Source of the DNA: Marasmius tenuissimus
Taxonomy: Eukaryota; Basidiomycota; Agaricomycetes; Agaricales; Marasmiaceae
DNA: 64,000 nt
Reading direction: 5' to 3'
Assembly: GCA_029532415.1 (NCBI GenBank)
Contig: JAQOTA010000027.1
Coordinates: 248,001-312,000 of the forward strand
The position numbers were made by a program, and so were the translations under genes. Positions 31,104 through 42,906 of the stretch are shown one piece after another. Numbering within the stretch: the first letter of the stretch is position 1; every line of letters starts with the position of its first letter. The notes under the pieces were generated by a model. That model searched no databases, had not been told where the DNA came from, and saw only the letters and a list, made by a program, of their open reading frames with translations.

Positions 31104-32981
31104 TCAGCATGGTTTCGTTTCTCCCTTCGAAGTAACCAACTTCATTGGAAGCCCTTTAACATTATCCATTAATTTTCCTAAGACTCTGGGATCACAATGT
31201 CCCATACGTCTGTGCCATAATTCAGAAGTATTGAAAGATACAACAGATGTGAAGGAAGTTTCTCCCACAAGAACCTTTGCGTTCATCCATCGTAAAGGAT
31301 CATCTTTATGGCTTGGGTAAAAGCTCATTAAAAGAGAACCATCTTTCTTGCTCCGGATCGAAGTCTCTGGAGAGTCCAGTATAGTATAGTAACCTATACT
31401 CCGGAACTTCCCACTAGAGATTAAACGATGTGGGCTGTCGGGATTATACATCACTGGGTATAACTTTGTGACTTGCGTCACTCCTGCGCTATTGGTGTGT
31501 CGGATGAGGACAGTACCATAGCCTACTATTTGCACATTTGCTTTATCACCCGCTGATGTAGTAAGACCTATTGGCATTTCTAAAGTCTGATAGTCTGAGA
31601 AATCCGTTTTATACGGAGTCATATGCGCTGATGCCCCACTATCAAGTAGCCAGGCATTCTGCGTATTTCTCACTTCACAATCACTCGAAAATGCAGCAGA
31701 AAACGACTTATATTTTGTCGTTGCATATACAGAAGTAATATTACATTTCCTTGGTACTGAGTTCCTTAGGATATGATAGTTCTGCATCGAGGATTTAGTG
31801 AAAGTTTGACTATTAGAACTTTGAAAAACTTGCCAGTCTCCATGATCGTTGCTTTCAGCCCAATCGTTATCAACTCCTTCAAGGCCATCTCCATAGTCAC
31901 CATCATCAAAGTACCGTTCATGCCATTGAAGCGGTTCTTGATTCTGACTTTGGAATGTTTGGCGAACAAGAAGTTCTCGTCTTGTTCTGAGTTCTTCTTG
32001 ATAACGTTGATTTGCGGCGTCTTCAACTTCTATCCAAGCTTCCAATCGGCGTTTATAGTCCTGCCATTGAACGAATCTCGTGGCTTGATATGGCTGATTA
32101 TCATTAACAACCATAGTGATATTGCCAATACTCGTGCCATTAGCAACGTGCAAGGGCATTCCATTGGTCCTTAATCCAATTACTGCAGGTCCGTAATTCT
32201 CGAATTGAGAATTTCGGGGATCACTTGGAGATGTAACCCAGGGATCAACCTCAGGTTGTTCATCTACCGGACTAAGTCTTTCCGGTTGATCTGGTGGAGC
32301 AGTGGTTGGGCGAGAAGGAACTTCAATGTAATCCTCTTCTAAGGATTGTATGCCATAAAAAGATTTGGGAGAGCTTGGAGGTGTGTGGACGATTTGGTCC
32401 TGCCATTGTCGTACTCTGGGTGGTGTAGTTGCGGGGCGATTTATGTATTCATGGGTAGTAGGGACTGGAGATTTGGAACGATTAAGTGACTCGGCTAATT
32501 CCATGAAATCTCCAGGGTATGTTCTTGGTCGTTCATTGAAGCGACTACCCTCAAGTTCTCTTCGAGGAATATCAGCCTGAGTCATGGGAACAGACATTCT
32601 AATGTTGTTCATCCATTTGTACAAGTGCGTGTGCCAGTTACGAACATCTGGAAGACTAAGGTGAGGGATAAAGCGAATCCAGCGCCTATTAAACCCTGGT
32701 TGTCTCCATTGGGATGTTCTAAATTGACTCGCTCTTATGTCTGTCGTTCCGAATAACCATTTCCCATCAAGACCAAGCTTGACTAACGAATGCCAGAAGA
32801 TAGGATTCAACACTTGTATAGGAAGTGTGAAGTTCTTCTTATTGACTCGGAGAAGTACCAGAACGAGACTGATCAGACCATTTGGGAGGAGAGTTAAATC
32901 TATTAACACCAGAGATTTTGGCGTTATGGGTGGTATAGGCAGCAGGACCAGAATGAATTCCATTCCTTCTATTCCATTCAT
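31104..32981 (-). CDS. Copia protease and start of integrase, ends at TGA
   Basis: 625-codon frame. The aspartic protease site is WLLDSGASAHMT. The integrase zinc-binding region begins LWHRRMGHCDPRVLGKLM and is cut by a TGA (31104-31106) that falls between the two Cys of its HHCC motif (KPC, stop, GCAKGK). Past the stop the frame continues into the pol frame. The stop is therefore most likely a point mutation rather than a natural end. Confidence 0.9.
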   Translation of the reverse strand: MNGIEGMEFILVLLPIPPITPKSLVLIDLTLLPNGLISLVLVLLRVNKKNFTLPIQVLNPIFWHSLVKLGLDGKWLFGTTDIRASQFRTSQWRQPGFNRRWIRFIPHLSLPDVRNWHTHLYKWMNNIRMSVPMTQADIPRRELEGSRFNERPRTYPGDFMELAESLNRSKSPVPTTHEYINRPATTPPRVRQWQDQIVHTPPSSPKSFYGIQSLEEDYIEVPSRPTTAPPDQPERLSPVDEQPEVDPWVTSPSDPRNSQFENYGPAVIGLRTNGMPLHVANGTSIGNITMVVNDNQPYQATRFVQWQDYKRRLEAWIEVEDAANQRYQEELRTRRELLVRQTFQSQNQEPLQWHERYFDDGDYGDGLEGVDNDWAESNDHGDWQVFQSSNSQTFTKSSMQNYHILRNSVPRKCNITSVYATTKYKSFSAAFSSDCEVRNTQNAWLLDSGASAHMTPYKTDFSDYQTLEMPIGLTTSAGDKANVQIVGYGTVLIRHTNSAGVTQVTKLYPVMYNPDSPHRLISSGKFRSIGYYTILDSPETSIRSKKDGSLLMSFYPSHKDDPLRWMNAKVLVGETSFTSVVSFNTSELWHRRMGHCDPRVLGKLMDNVKGLPMKLVTSKGETKPC

Positions 32982-33765
32982 TCGTTATTGCAGCAATCAA
33001 ATCGGTAGGTTTAAGTTCTTCCTTCTTCATACGGGATACTTGCTGCTTGAAAAGCTGCCAGCGCTTTTCATTAAGCTTGGCTGTGATCATTAAGCACAGC
33101 AAGTCGTCCGAAATATCTACTCCATGATCCTTAAGTTGGTCCCAAACAGTCAGCATGTAACTGATTCCTGGGACTGGATTAAGGTGTTCAGGAAGTTGGA
33201 CGTTATGCAAGTCCGTATACAGATTCATCATCTTTGAAGAAGATTGAACTCCAAACGTAGATTTGAGTTTAGATAAGGTTGAAACTACCGAAGTTTTATC
33301 AACATGCGCGTCGTGAGCACGACGAGTTCACATTTTGATAATACCAATTACTTGGTTACGCCTAGAAGTCCACTCAGCTAGAGCGGTAGCTTCTCCTGAA
33401 GTAGCAGGAGAAGATGTTTCAGGCATTTCTTCATCCAAGGCTTGAGGTATGCCTTGGGTAAAGAGGTAACCTTCAAGTAATCGGAACCAATCTTCGAAGT
33501 TCGAACCATCATCTAGCAAAACTGGAATGATACTAATTCCTCCTGACCCAGCAGGAAAGTTGCTGTCCGCAACCTGAGAGTACAACAGTTCTGTATTATA
33601 GTTATAAACTTCTACAGAATTTTCTACTTCTGTTCCTAGAGTATATCCCGGCGTATTGCGAACAAACGTCGTTGGGGGATTACCACTTGGGGAATGAGAA
33701 GCAGACCTTGATCCTGATTGAGACATATTGAGGTCTGCCAAAAGTCCCGTGAGCATACTCTTCAA
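32839..33765 (-). pseudogene. Copia gag with one in-frame TGA
   Basis: Two open stretches, 33328-33765 (contains IIPVLLDDGSNFEDWFRLLEG, a copia gag-type N-terminus) and 32839-33231, lie in the same frame, separated by a TGA at 33328-33330 (IIKM, stop, TRRAHDAH). The gag frame ends at 32839 and the next frame starts in the +1 phase, overlapping it. A +1 frameshift, as in Ty1, or a simple indel mutation are both possible. A clear CCHC zinc knuckle was not found. Confidence 0.8.
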
Positions 33766-34777
33766 ATATAGAAGGGTGGAGCCAAGAGAGTGTCAATCGA
33801 CGAAGGCTTCTAAGAAGCACCCATAAATAAATAGGGTTCGATGCACACCGAGAAATGCTCCAAAGGTCTAGGACTTTTAACAGGCTGTATGCGTCAAGCA
33901 GATCATGGGGTGTACCGCGTGCAGGTAGTGCAGGGGAGTTAATCTGGTTACGAAGCCCTGCCCAATTGCTAGGGTCTTACAACGTTCCCAGTGTGTTATC
34001 GGTGTCTGGTGTCCCATCATGCTATCTGGTCTCAACCCCAGACTAGCAAAAGTATGAGTGATCAGCTCATACTGTCCGAATGACCCATTGAAAGTTATTA
34101 TTAAACCTAGTCATCCATATGAATTGAGTTCATGCACCCTCTGCCTTAGGCATGTCGGTGTCCAGAAAGCAATCATAGGTGAGCTAGAGTTTAACAATAA
34201 CGTGGAAGAGAGGGGTCATCGGGAGGGGAGTCCCTGTACATACTAAAGTGGCCATGTGATACCGTAAAACTGTATAGTATCAAAACCTAGTTGTAAGGAG
34301 ATCAAATCTCCCAGCATGTATTTCATGCCCGGTCTTTCGACCGTCAGGAATCATGGCGAGTTGGTTTATAAGCACAACCCCATAGACCCCTAAACGATGC
34401 CTCATGGTGAGGATCATCGCCAACCATTGGTTTTCATCGGCATTAGGCAGTGATAATATAAGATCAAAGCCCAATCCGGGTTATCAGCAGGGAGACAGAG
34501 CCGCTAACGCGGATAGGTCTGTGCCGAAGAAGATGAAGCCAAGACAGTATGTACATGCGTTCGTGCAACATGCAACAGTACAGGGACATAGTGGATAGGT
34601 GTAAAGGGAACTAACAACCCTTGACCTTGACACCAGACGATGACAAGCCCGACATCGCTAGAGACTTCCATAACCCATGTAGGTTACAGGTCGTCCGCTA
34701 GGATGGTGGTGACACACGGAAGCTAGGCTACTCCGATCATAACATCGACCTGACCACCGCTTGCGGGGCCCATAACC
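33766..34777 (-). other. Long untranslated leader of the copia element
   Basis: About 1 kb lies between the 5' LTR and gag, with only short frames. The primer-binding site is at its LTR end. Confidence 0.5.
34763..34777 (-). other. Putative primer-binding site
   Basis: Directly after the 5' LTR the minus strand reads GGTTATGGGCCCC. This resembles the complement of the anticodon arm of initiator tRNA-Met (which carries GGGCTCATAACC), the half-tRNA priming known from copia and Ty5. One position is inserted or changed. Confidence 0.5.
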
Positions 34778-35283
34778 TAATGAGCCAGCATAGTTAAAGT
34801 GCACAGTGGGTATAACGAAGTAAACCTCACATGGGTAATACACAGAGTGTTCTTGTAGTCTTGAGATGCTTGTGAAGAGGTGATAATCAAGTAGATTGTC
34901 CGAAGGCTTAAGGCCTTTCGTCCAGTCTTTTATACATAAGTTTCTGATACATGTAATGAGTATTACACTAACTGAAACTACTACTAGAAGTAGGTATTCG
35001 GCCCTAAAGGCATAAAAGACATTAGTACTGTGTAAGTACTTCTACCATGAATGGTAGTATGCTTGGTGAGCATAGTCGTGTTTGCCTCATGTATTGGAGG
35101 CTCTACTTATGCTATTGGATAGCGACTGTCTATAGTGTCATATATGATAAAACTAGATGTACATAGACAGAGACGTAGTACTTGCATGAGGACGCAAGTG
35201 TTCTAGAGGCGTAGCTCTATAAATAGTGTGACGCGTAAACAACATGTCAACAGTGTATCACATGATATCCATCATGTTCAACA
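34778..35283 (-). repeat. 5' LTR of the copia element
   Basis: 506 bp, same length as the 3' LTR. About four differences are seen (for example tccgaag versus tcctaag, and agtcgtg versus agtcatg). Confidence 0.95.
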
Positions 35284-35288
35284 TCCTA

Positions 35289-36148
35289 TCTCAATCTTCA
35301 TTGTTGTGCCACTCTCATCAAGCTGCGTGAGAGGACTTTCAAGTTTTGTCTTCACACACAAATTTCAGGCACTTCCTGTATTGACGGATGAATCGTACTA
35401 GATATTCGGAGCTCTTACGGGTAATCTGAGATAGTGGAGGTAGTGCTGGAGCCTTTGAGTTGCGTAGGGGGTTAGTAATTCCTTCGCGTCGCGACTTGCG
35501 ACCAGTACAAAGGCATCCTAGAGAACGAAATCCTGCAAAAAAAGAGAGAGAGAAAGAAAAGACACAACAGAAGGAACAAGTAACATGCGTGTCAAATCAA
35601 GAATCCACAAAAAAATCCCACCTGGTTCTAAAGTTGAAGCTCCTAGTATAAGTAGGGAAAGATCGGGGAGCCATTTTTGACCAAATCAGGTCTTCCTCGA
35701 TTGGTACACTGCACGGGATACTGTACTATGAGGTAAAATGACCCATAGGCCACATATTTGAGACCTAGTATTTTTCCGGTCGCACACTGGCACGATTGCT
35801 GACAGGACTATCAGCGGGTAGCGGTTTGCGCTTGAAAGTTCGTGGCTCGTACTCTGTATCCTCAGTGTCGTTGATGCAGATGGGCGAGCTACGGGACATG
35901 CAGGGACACGCAGGCACATGTGCTGGGAAAAAGATGCCCTTTGCAGAAGGTGGTCCGTGCGCACGGTTATATTCAACCTCATTTTCTGCCAACTTGCTTG
36001 TTTCGATTCTCACAAGTGCACAGACGGTAGAAATTGATCATAGAAAATCTCACATGCTTCTGCCATTCACAGGGACGTCCGTTACACGCATCGTGATCAT
36101 GCATCGCTATCCAAATCGCAGGGTCACCGTACTCGTCTTCGACCGACC
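35289..36148. other. Flank with a possible gene remnant on the minus strand
   Basis: On the minus strand, 35765 to about 35890 reads as a plausible last exon after an acceptor (cccgtag): ICINDTEDTEYEPRTFKRKP and on to the stop. No matching upstream exons were found, so it may be a remnant. Otherwise the region is the upstream side of the hydrolase gene. Confidence 0.3.
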
Positions 36149-37266
36149 ATGCTCTTCACGGACAACTTCGTAGAGAAGTCAGTCACCTTCAACGACTTAA
36201 AGGACGGAGTCGAGTCAGCAACTAAGGTCTTTACTCTGCACTATACAGCTCCTGCGAATACTACTGCGCCGAAGAAACGGGTACTGGTTCTCCTCCATGG
36301 ATATCCCCAGAATCATACGCTGTATTACTCGTTCGTCCATGAGCTGTTGGTATCGGGCGCGTTGAATGAATGGGATGTGGTTATACCTGATCTTCCTGGG
36401 TGCGTGGCAATACAAAATGTCTAATGAATGACAAGGACTCATAACGACTTGCTCCCTATCGTAGGTATGGAAAGTCGTCCAAGGTGCCTTCAGCCGATGG
36501 TTCACACAAAGCCAACTCGAAACGTGCAATTGCGGCCGACATTATCTCTCTTGTTGACACTCTCTTCAGTAATCAACAGAAATTCGTTATCGCAGGTCAC
36601 GACCGGGGCGCTCGCGTTGCGTATCGGTTGTCCAAGGATCATCGAGAAAGAGTGATAGGTACCTGTATCATGGAGATTGTACCTACGAGAGTTGTCTTCG
36701 ATCGTGAGTTCGTCTGCTTTGCGAATCTGGCATGTTTGACTCAAGAAACCTTACCAGATATGAACTCCTCCAACGGCCACCGCACGACCTTCGGAACGTA
36801 TCACTGGATCTTCCTGGCATTACCTCCACCTCTCCCGGAGACGCTCATCAGCGCGTCGTCCGATTTCTACTACGCCCATACCATGCAGAGTTGGACTGGA
36901 CCTTGTTTCCAAAGCCGTTACAATCCAATCGCCTTGGCCAGCTGGATTGAACAGTATCGAAACCCAGCCGTGCTCACTGGAGCCCTAGAAGACTACCGAG
37001 CAGGAGCGACCATTGACTTGGAGAACGACCGTGAAGACGAGCAGAACGGGCATGCAACGGTCGATTGCCCATTGCTAGTACTCCATTCCGCCCAGTTCGG
37101 GAGGAAGTTCGATGTGAAAGGTATATGGGAAAGGCTCGGAGCGCCGGGAAAGGTCACAGTGAAGAGTGTTGGGGATGACGATGTTGGACATTTTATTCCG
37201 ATTGAAGCCTCGCAAGAGGTCGTCGCGGAACTCGTACCCTGGTTGAATTTGCTTTCCCTTCTGTAG
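36149..37266 (+). CDS. Alpha/beta hydrolase, fluoroacetate dehalogenase / epoxide hydrolase type
   Basis: Exons 36149-36399, 36465-36703 and 36758-37266 (999 nt, 332 residues). The second intron (54 bp) has no stop, so an unspliced frame also stays open; splicing gives the better fit (FDHMN...). The oxyanion region is LLHGYPQ, followed by DLPGYGKSS. The nucleophile elbow GHDRGARVAYR supplies the catalytic Asp and the two Arg that bind a carboxylate in fluoroacetate dehalogenases. The cap region has TYHWIFLA, and the catalytic His lies in GHFIPIEAS. Such enzymes hydrolyse carbon-halogen bonds or epoxides via an aspartyl ester. No signal peptide, so probably cytosolic. Exact substrate unknown. 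Confidence 0.9.
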
Positions 37267-38741
37267 CTCGCTCCCCTCTCGAATATCAATGTCATCGATC
37301 TCAAAAACGTGCGGTTGACCATTGAAAACATAGAGAACGCTCGGCAGCTGGATGGGGAAATGAAGGCTATCAGCCAGACAGAACTGTTGGATGTTGGAAG
37401 GTTTTGCACAATTTCCGACACCTGGTATGACGGTGTCAATTCTCTCTGCGTTCATCGGCAATTAACCGTGCCCCAATGGCGTTTGGATCGAGACTCACCG
37501 TCCTCGAGTCGCTACTGCAAGGACGCAGAGGTTGCTTTCAGAGGGAAAACCCTCTTTCACGGTCTAAATACTGGGGAGTACTGAGCCCCTAAGCTCGACC
37601 GAGCACCAACATGAAGCTCGCCACGCTCTTCTCTACATTCGGACCCCAAGGCAAACTTCTCGAGCAAAACGTCAGGTTTAATTGGAGGGGCTTAAGATAG
37701 TATGTAAGTCTTTTTTGCGCCGTTCTCAATGTTCGCTGACCTCGATTTTTGGTTAGACGAATTATTCCATCCCCCTACTACCCACAAGTCGTGAAACAAG
37801 TATGTGCGACCACCGTTCATTTCTGGTAAATGGACAAGACTGCACCTCTAGTCTGCCTGAGTACCGTCTAGCTCAATGCATCTACATTGATGGGGTGGCG
37901 CATACGTACTCACTCCGCAATTTGGCCCACTGTTTAGGCTATCGGTCTCGACCCTCGAAACAAGGATTTCTATCTGGATGACACCAAGGACGAGTAGGCT
38001 GGGTATGGTAAAGAGCCACAACTAGTATTTGACTCTTTTTCAGTTTCTGGACTTTCGAATGATAACTTTGTTCGATTTAGGTGGGCGATATCACCGGAAC
38101 TGTCATTTACTCTCAGGCCCATCATTCTCTTGCTCACTTACGTCGGTGGCCTAGGGTATATCGGCTCACCAATCACTATCCCTAGTGAAGCCGAGAGACA
38201 GTTGATACTGGCAGAGCGACTTTACCTCATCCAAGCCGAAGTAATGTTAGTTTCCGACCGCCACTGTCTCCCTTGGCGTCGATGCTACGGGTATAGCGTG
38301 GCCAGCTGACCTTTGACTTGTGGTGAGTGCAGGGTCATTACTGTAGTGGATGGAAAAGAATGAAGTCAATGGGCGCTCCTTCAGACAGGACGCTCTTGTA
38401 TCACTACAAAACGGGAAATCACAAAGTAGCAAACACTCCGCCTGAATATATTACCTGGGCTGTTGTTCACCGTGCGCGATGATATATTACTTACCCACAT
38501 TTTGCCGCCAGCGGCATCGGGTCTCATGCATCGTGTTTATTGGAACGGACGGGTCTTGTTGGTTTTGCTACGCACAGACCCTGCATTCATAGTCGAGTAC
38601 TGACTGAAGTCAGTGGTTCTCCCGTTCTCATGAAACTCTCTCAGTAGAGACTTGACAGCAGGGGTAAACCATACCATATTTCAGTGTCGATGCCCCTATA
38701 CTATTTCGATAGGTCAAATACCGAAGACAGTGTCCCAAAGG
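37267..38741. other. Intergenic region with a possible unidentified small gene
   Basis: Near 37612 an ATG starts MKLATLFSTFGPQGKLLEQN, and several intron-like boundaries follow to about 38250 (for example gtatgt near 37700, and a stretch reading IGLDPRNKDFYLDDTKDE near 37940). I could not assemble a complete frame. The first residues resemble the start of the secreted protein at 38843 (MKLSTLF), which is probably chance. Confidence 0.3.
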
Positions 38742-38749
38742 TATATATA
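38742..38749 (+). promoter_or_regulatory. TATA box of the secreted-protein gene
   Basis: TATATATA about 95 bp before the start codon at 38843, with a pyrimidine-rich leader (ctctaatctccctagcc) between. Confidence 0.6.
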
Positions 38750-38842
38750 CCCTTCCGATTCTCTAATCTCCCTAGCCTAGCTCAAAGCGCGAGTCCCAGG
38801 CCATCTCTTTGACTCACTGAGACACCCCCACTGACACACGCA

Positions 38843-39307
38843 ATGAAGCTCTCCACTCTCTTCACCGCCCTCCTACCCGTCGCTGCTGTGCTGGCTCAAG
38901 AGCCCACTTTCTACTCCGGAACCCCACTTCTCGAGGACCGCGAGCTCGATAAGCGTGCTATTACCGGCACTGTTCTCGTTGACGGACTTCGTCACAGAAC
39001 CTGTCCCCGTACTAGTTGCCCCGCACCGGGGCAGTACGCTAAGGGTACGAAGATCAGCATCGTCTGCTATACAAGGGATGATACGACCGTTGTCGAAGGC
39101 GACCCGTGAGTTTTTTGGTTGCCTCCGAGTATCATAGGGTGCTAACACCGCAAAACAGAGGCTGGGCGTTGACCAACGGGAATTGGGTTGCGTTGGCTTA
39201 TGGCAAATACGTTTACTGGGACGGTAAGCATCAGGTTTCCTTGGTATCGATGTGCAGAGAACGAAGGGTGGCTGACTATCTCGACAGCCCCCATTCCTTA
39301 CTGTTAA
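38843..39307 (+). CDS. Small secreted protein with SH3b-like fold, Kex2 site
   Basis: Exons 38843-39105, 39159-39223 and 39288-39307 (348 nt, 115 residues). A signal peptide (MKLSTLFTALLPVAAVLA, cleavage before QE) is followed by a short propeptide ending in a Kex2-type site (ELDKR|AITG). The mature part of about 75 residues has four Cys (TCPRTSC, IVCY, final PIPYC) and the pattern of bacterial-type SH3 domains: G-x-LRHRTCPRTSC, then YAKGTKISIVC, then a Trp and an N-W-V-A-L-A-Y segment. Such small Cys-containing secreted proteins are candidate effectors or wall-binding proteins. The final exon adds only the last residues including the C-terminal Cys. Confidence 0.85.
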
Positions 39308-39832
39308 ATCAAATTGTCTGAGATATGGAAAGAATCTAGGCTGGGCTTCGAAGTAATAAATACCTTGTAAAGACTTATATGACTGGCGACCTCTGGTATC
39401 GTTTCCCTTCTAGTAAATAACACTCGTGGAATGTCTGTGCTCGAATAAGACCTTAGTTTCTATACTGATTAGTTGTATGTATTAAGGAAAACCAAAGTTA
39501 GGGAGGAAACCGATCATTTGGAAAGTTGTGGGTCTTTATGGATCCTGAATCGCGCGATTACCATTCACTCGCCAACGTAAAGAAAGTCTCTTCCGTCGCT
39601 CAACTCAGAGTAGCTATCGATGAAATGTCGCTGATCGGCTGTGGAATGACTTTGGAAAAATCGAAAATCCTTGATAATTAGCGGTCGACGCGGAGACAGC
39701 TCCAAACACCCAGCCTTGTTGCTTACAAAGTTTACAGTCAACCTATGTTTAGCTACAACTCTACAATAGAAAGTGTCCTTGTAAATAATCCAGTATAATC
39801 TTGTGTACCGATGATTTCGCGTGCCCCTGAGC
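39308..39832. other. Convergent 3' flanks
   Basis: AT-rich stretch between two convergent genes. No further feature seen. Confidence 0.4.
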
Positions 39833-41728
<1,896 letters not shown>

Positions 41729-41914
41729 CGAGAACGAAGGTAGTGCCTGTGTTCTGTCAGCTTTAATAACGAGAACGAAACCACGGTATCGCACCTGTCC
41801 ATGTATCTGTCACCCTGCACTGGCATTCTTTTGCCCATACGTCTCATCCCGCCTTCGTAAATCCGACATTAAATGATAGGACCAACGAGGCACAGCACCA
41901 GTTGGCAGCACCCA

Positions 41915-41922
41915 TTTATATA
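41915..41922 (-). promoter_or_regulatory. TATA box of the carboxylesterase gene
   Basis: TATATAAA on the minus strand about 190 bp before the start codon, consistent with a leader that includes a short intron. Confidence 0.5.
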
Positions 41923-41929
41923 CCACCAG

Positions 41930-42906
41930 TTCCAAGATTAGAGCTAGCTAGAAGCCGGTCTTTGAAGACAAGGCTCTACCTTGGGCACTAGCGTCGTGTC
42001 GCGAAAGATAGCAAGAAAGGTATGGGCGTGAATTCGTGGGGAGTTTCCTGGAGTTTCGTATTGAGGCGCAGAAAATCACGGTCTGTTGCAATCACGGTGG
42101 TTGGTAAAAAAAGAGCGGGCGCCTAAAGATCCAGGGCCGCAGTTCAACGTATCTGATACGGCCCGCATACTAGTGCAGGACAGGCACCTTGCAGTCCTGG
42201 TCCAGCCTTCATGTCTTTTTGCACAGCGAAATCCGATTCAGTTAGACCATAAATGTAACAAGACGTGCGTAGTAAGGTGTACTGTAACTCTGACACAGGG
42301 CACCAACCAGGATTTCATGGTTGTGAAACTGGATTCGGGAACCATAGAGCTTAACCGGCCTGATAAATCACCTCTTTCCCATCCAGTCAACGTATGCCCT
42401 AACAAAGGAAAAGGCTGAGGTCTCGCGATTGCTAACCCAATGCCAAATACACGAAAGCATATCTTACAGATTATGTAGCAATAACAAGTTTGATTCCCGA
42501 CCGCCATAAAAGAGCTGAGAGCGTACCAAAGTACTATACGATAGTAGTCCTCCCTTAGGACATGAACACCTCCCCTAGATGGCGATATCGATACTCGAGG
42601 CCAGTCGAAAGTGTGGTGGTTTGGGGCAAGTTCGGTACAGTTCGGACCGCTCTCGAAGTCTGGCCGGAGGTGAAAGTTATTCTCACGCCATCATTGGTAT
42701 CAAATAGGCTCTGAGTCTTTGTGAATCTTGCAAGCTTTGATAGAAGAACTTGGTGCATATCAAAACGAACGAGGCCCCCGGCCCGAAAGTCTTAACAGCT
42801 CAGATTCCCTCAGAACAGGCTGAGCCCTCCGGATATTCACTGTCAGGAACCCTCTACGACAAACAAAAAATGCGTACTAAGATATACCGTAGAATACCGT
42901 GTACCT
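41930..42906. other. Intergenic region, nothing supported
   Basis: Short frames only. It separates the carboxylesterase (upstream side) from the end of the F-box gene. Confidence 0.35.

Larger units (their letters stand above)
27576..35288 (-). mobile_element. Full-length Ty1/copia LTR retrotransposon, minus strand
   Basis: Element 27581-35283 (7.7 kb) with 506-bp LTRs and a perfect 5-bp target duplication TCCTA (27576-27580 and 35284-35288). The coding order on the minus strand is gag, protease, integrase, reverse transcriptase, RNase H, which defines copia rather than gypsy. The LTRs differ at only about four positions, so the insertion is recent. The coding region carries two in-frame TGA codons and a gag-pol frame offset, so this copy is probably not autonomous. 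Confidence 0.95.

Noticed and set aside
31104..31106. Programmed TGA readthrough or selenocysteine in copia pol
   Set aside because: No structured context is evident and the stop falls inside the integrase zinc motif; a point mutation is simpler.
33780..34777. Possible genes in the copia leader
   Set aside because: Frames are short, lack protein-like composition, and lie between the LTR and gag where a leader is expected.
37612..37668. Truncated paralogue of the secreted SH3b-like protein
   Set aside because: Only the first seven residues are similar, and that much is shared by many signal peptides.
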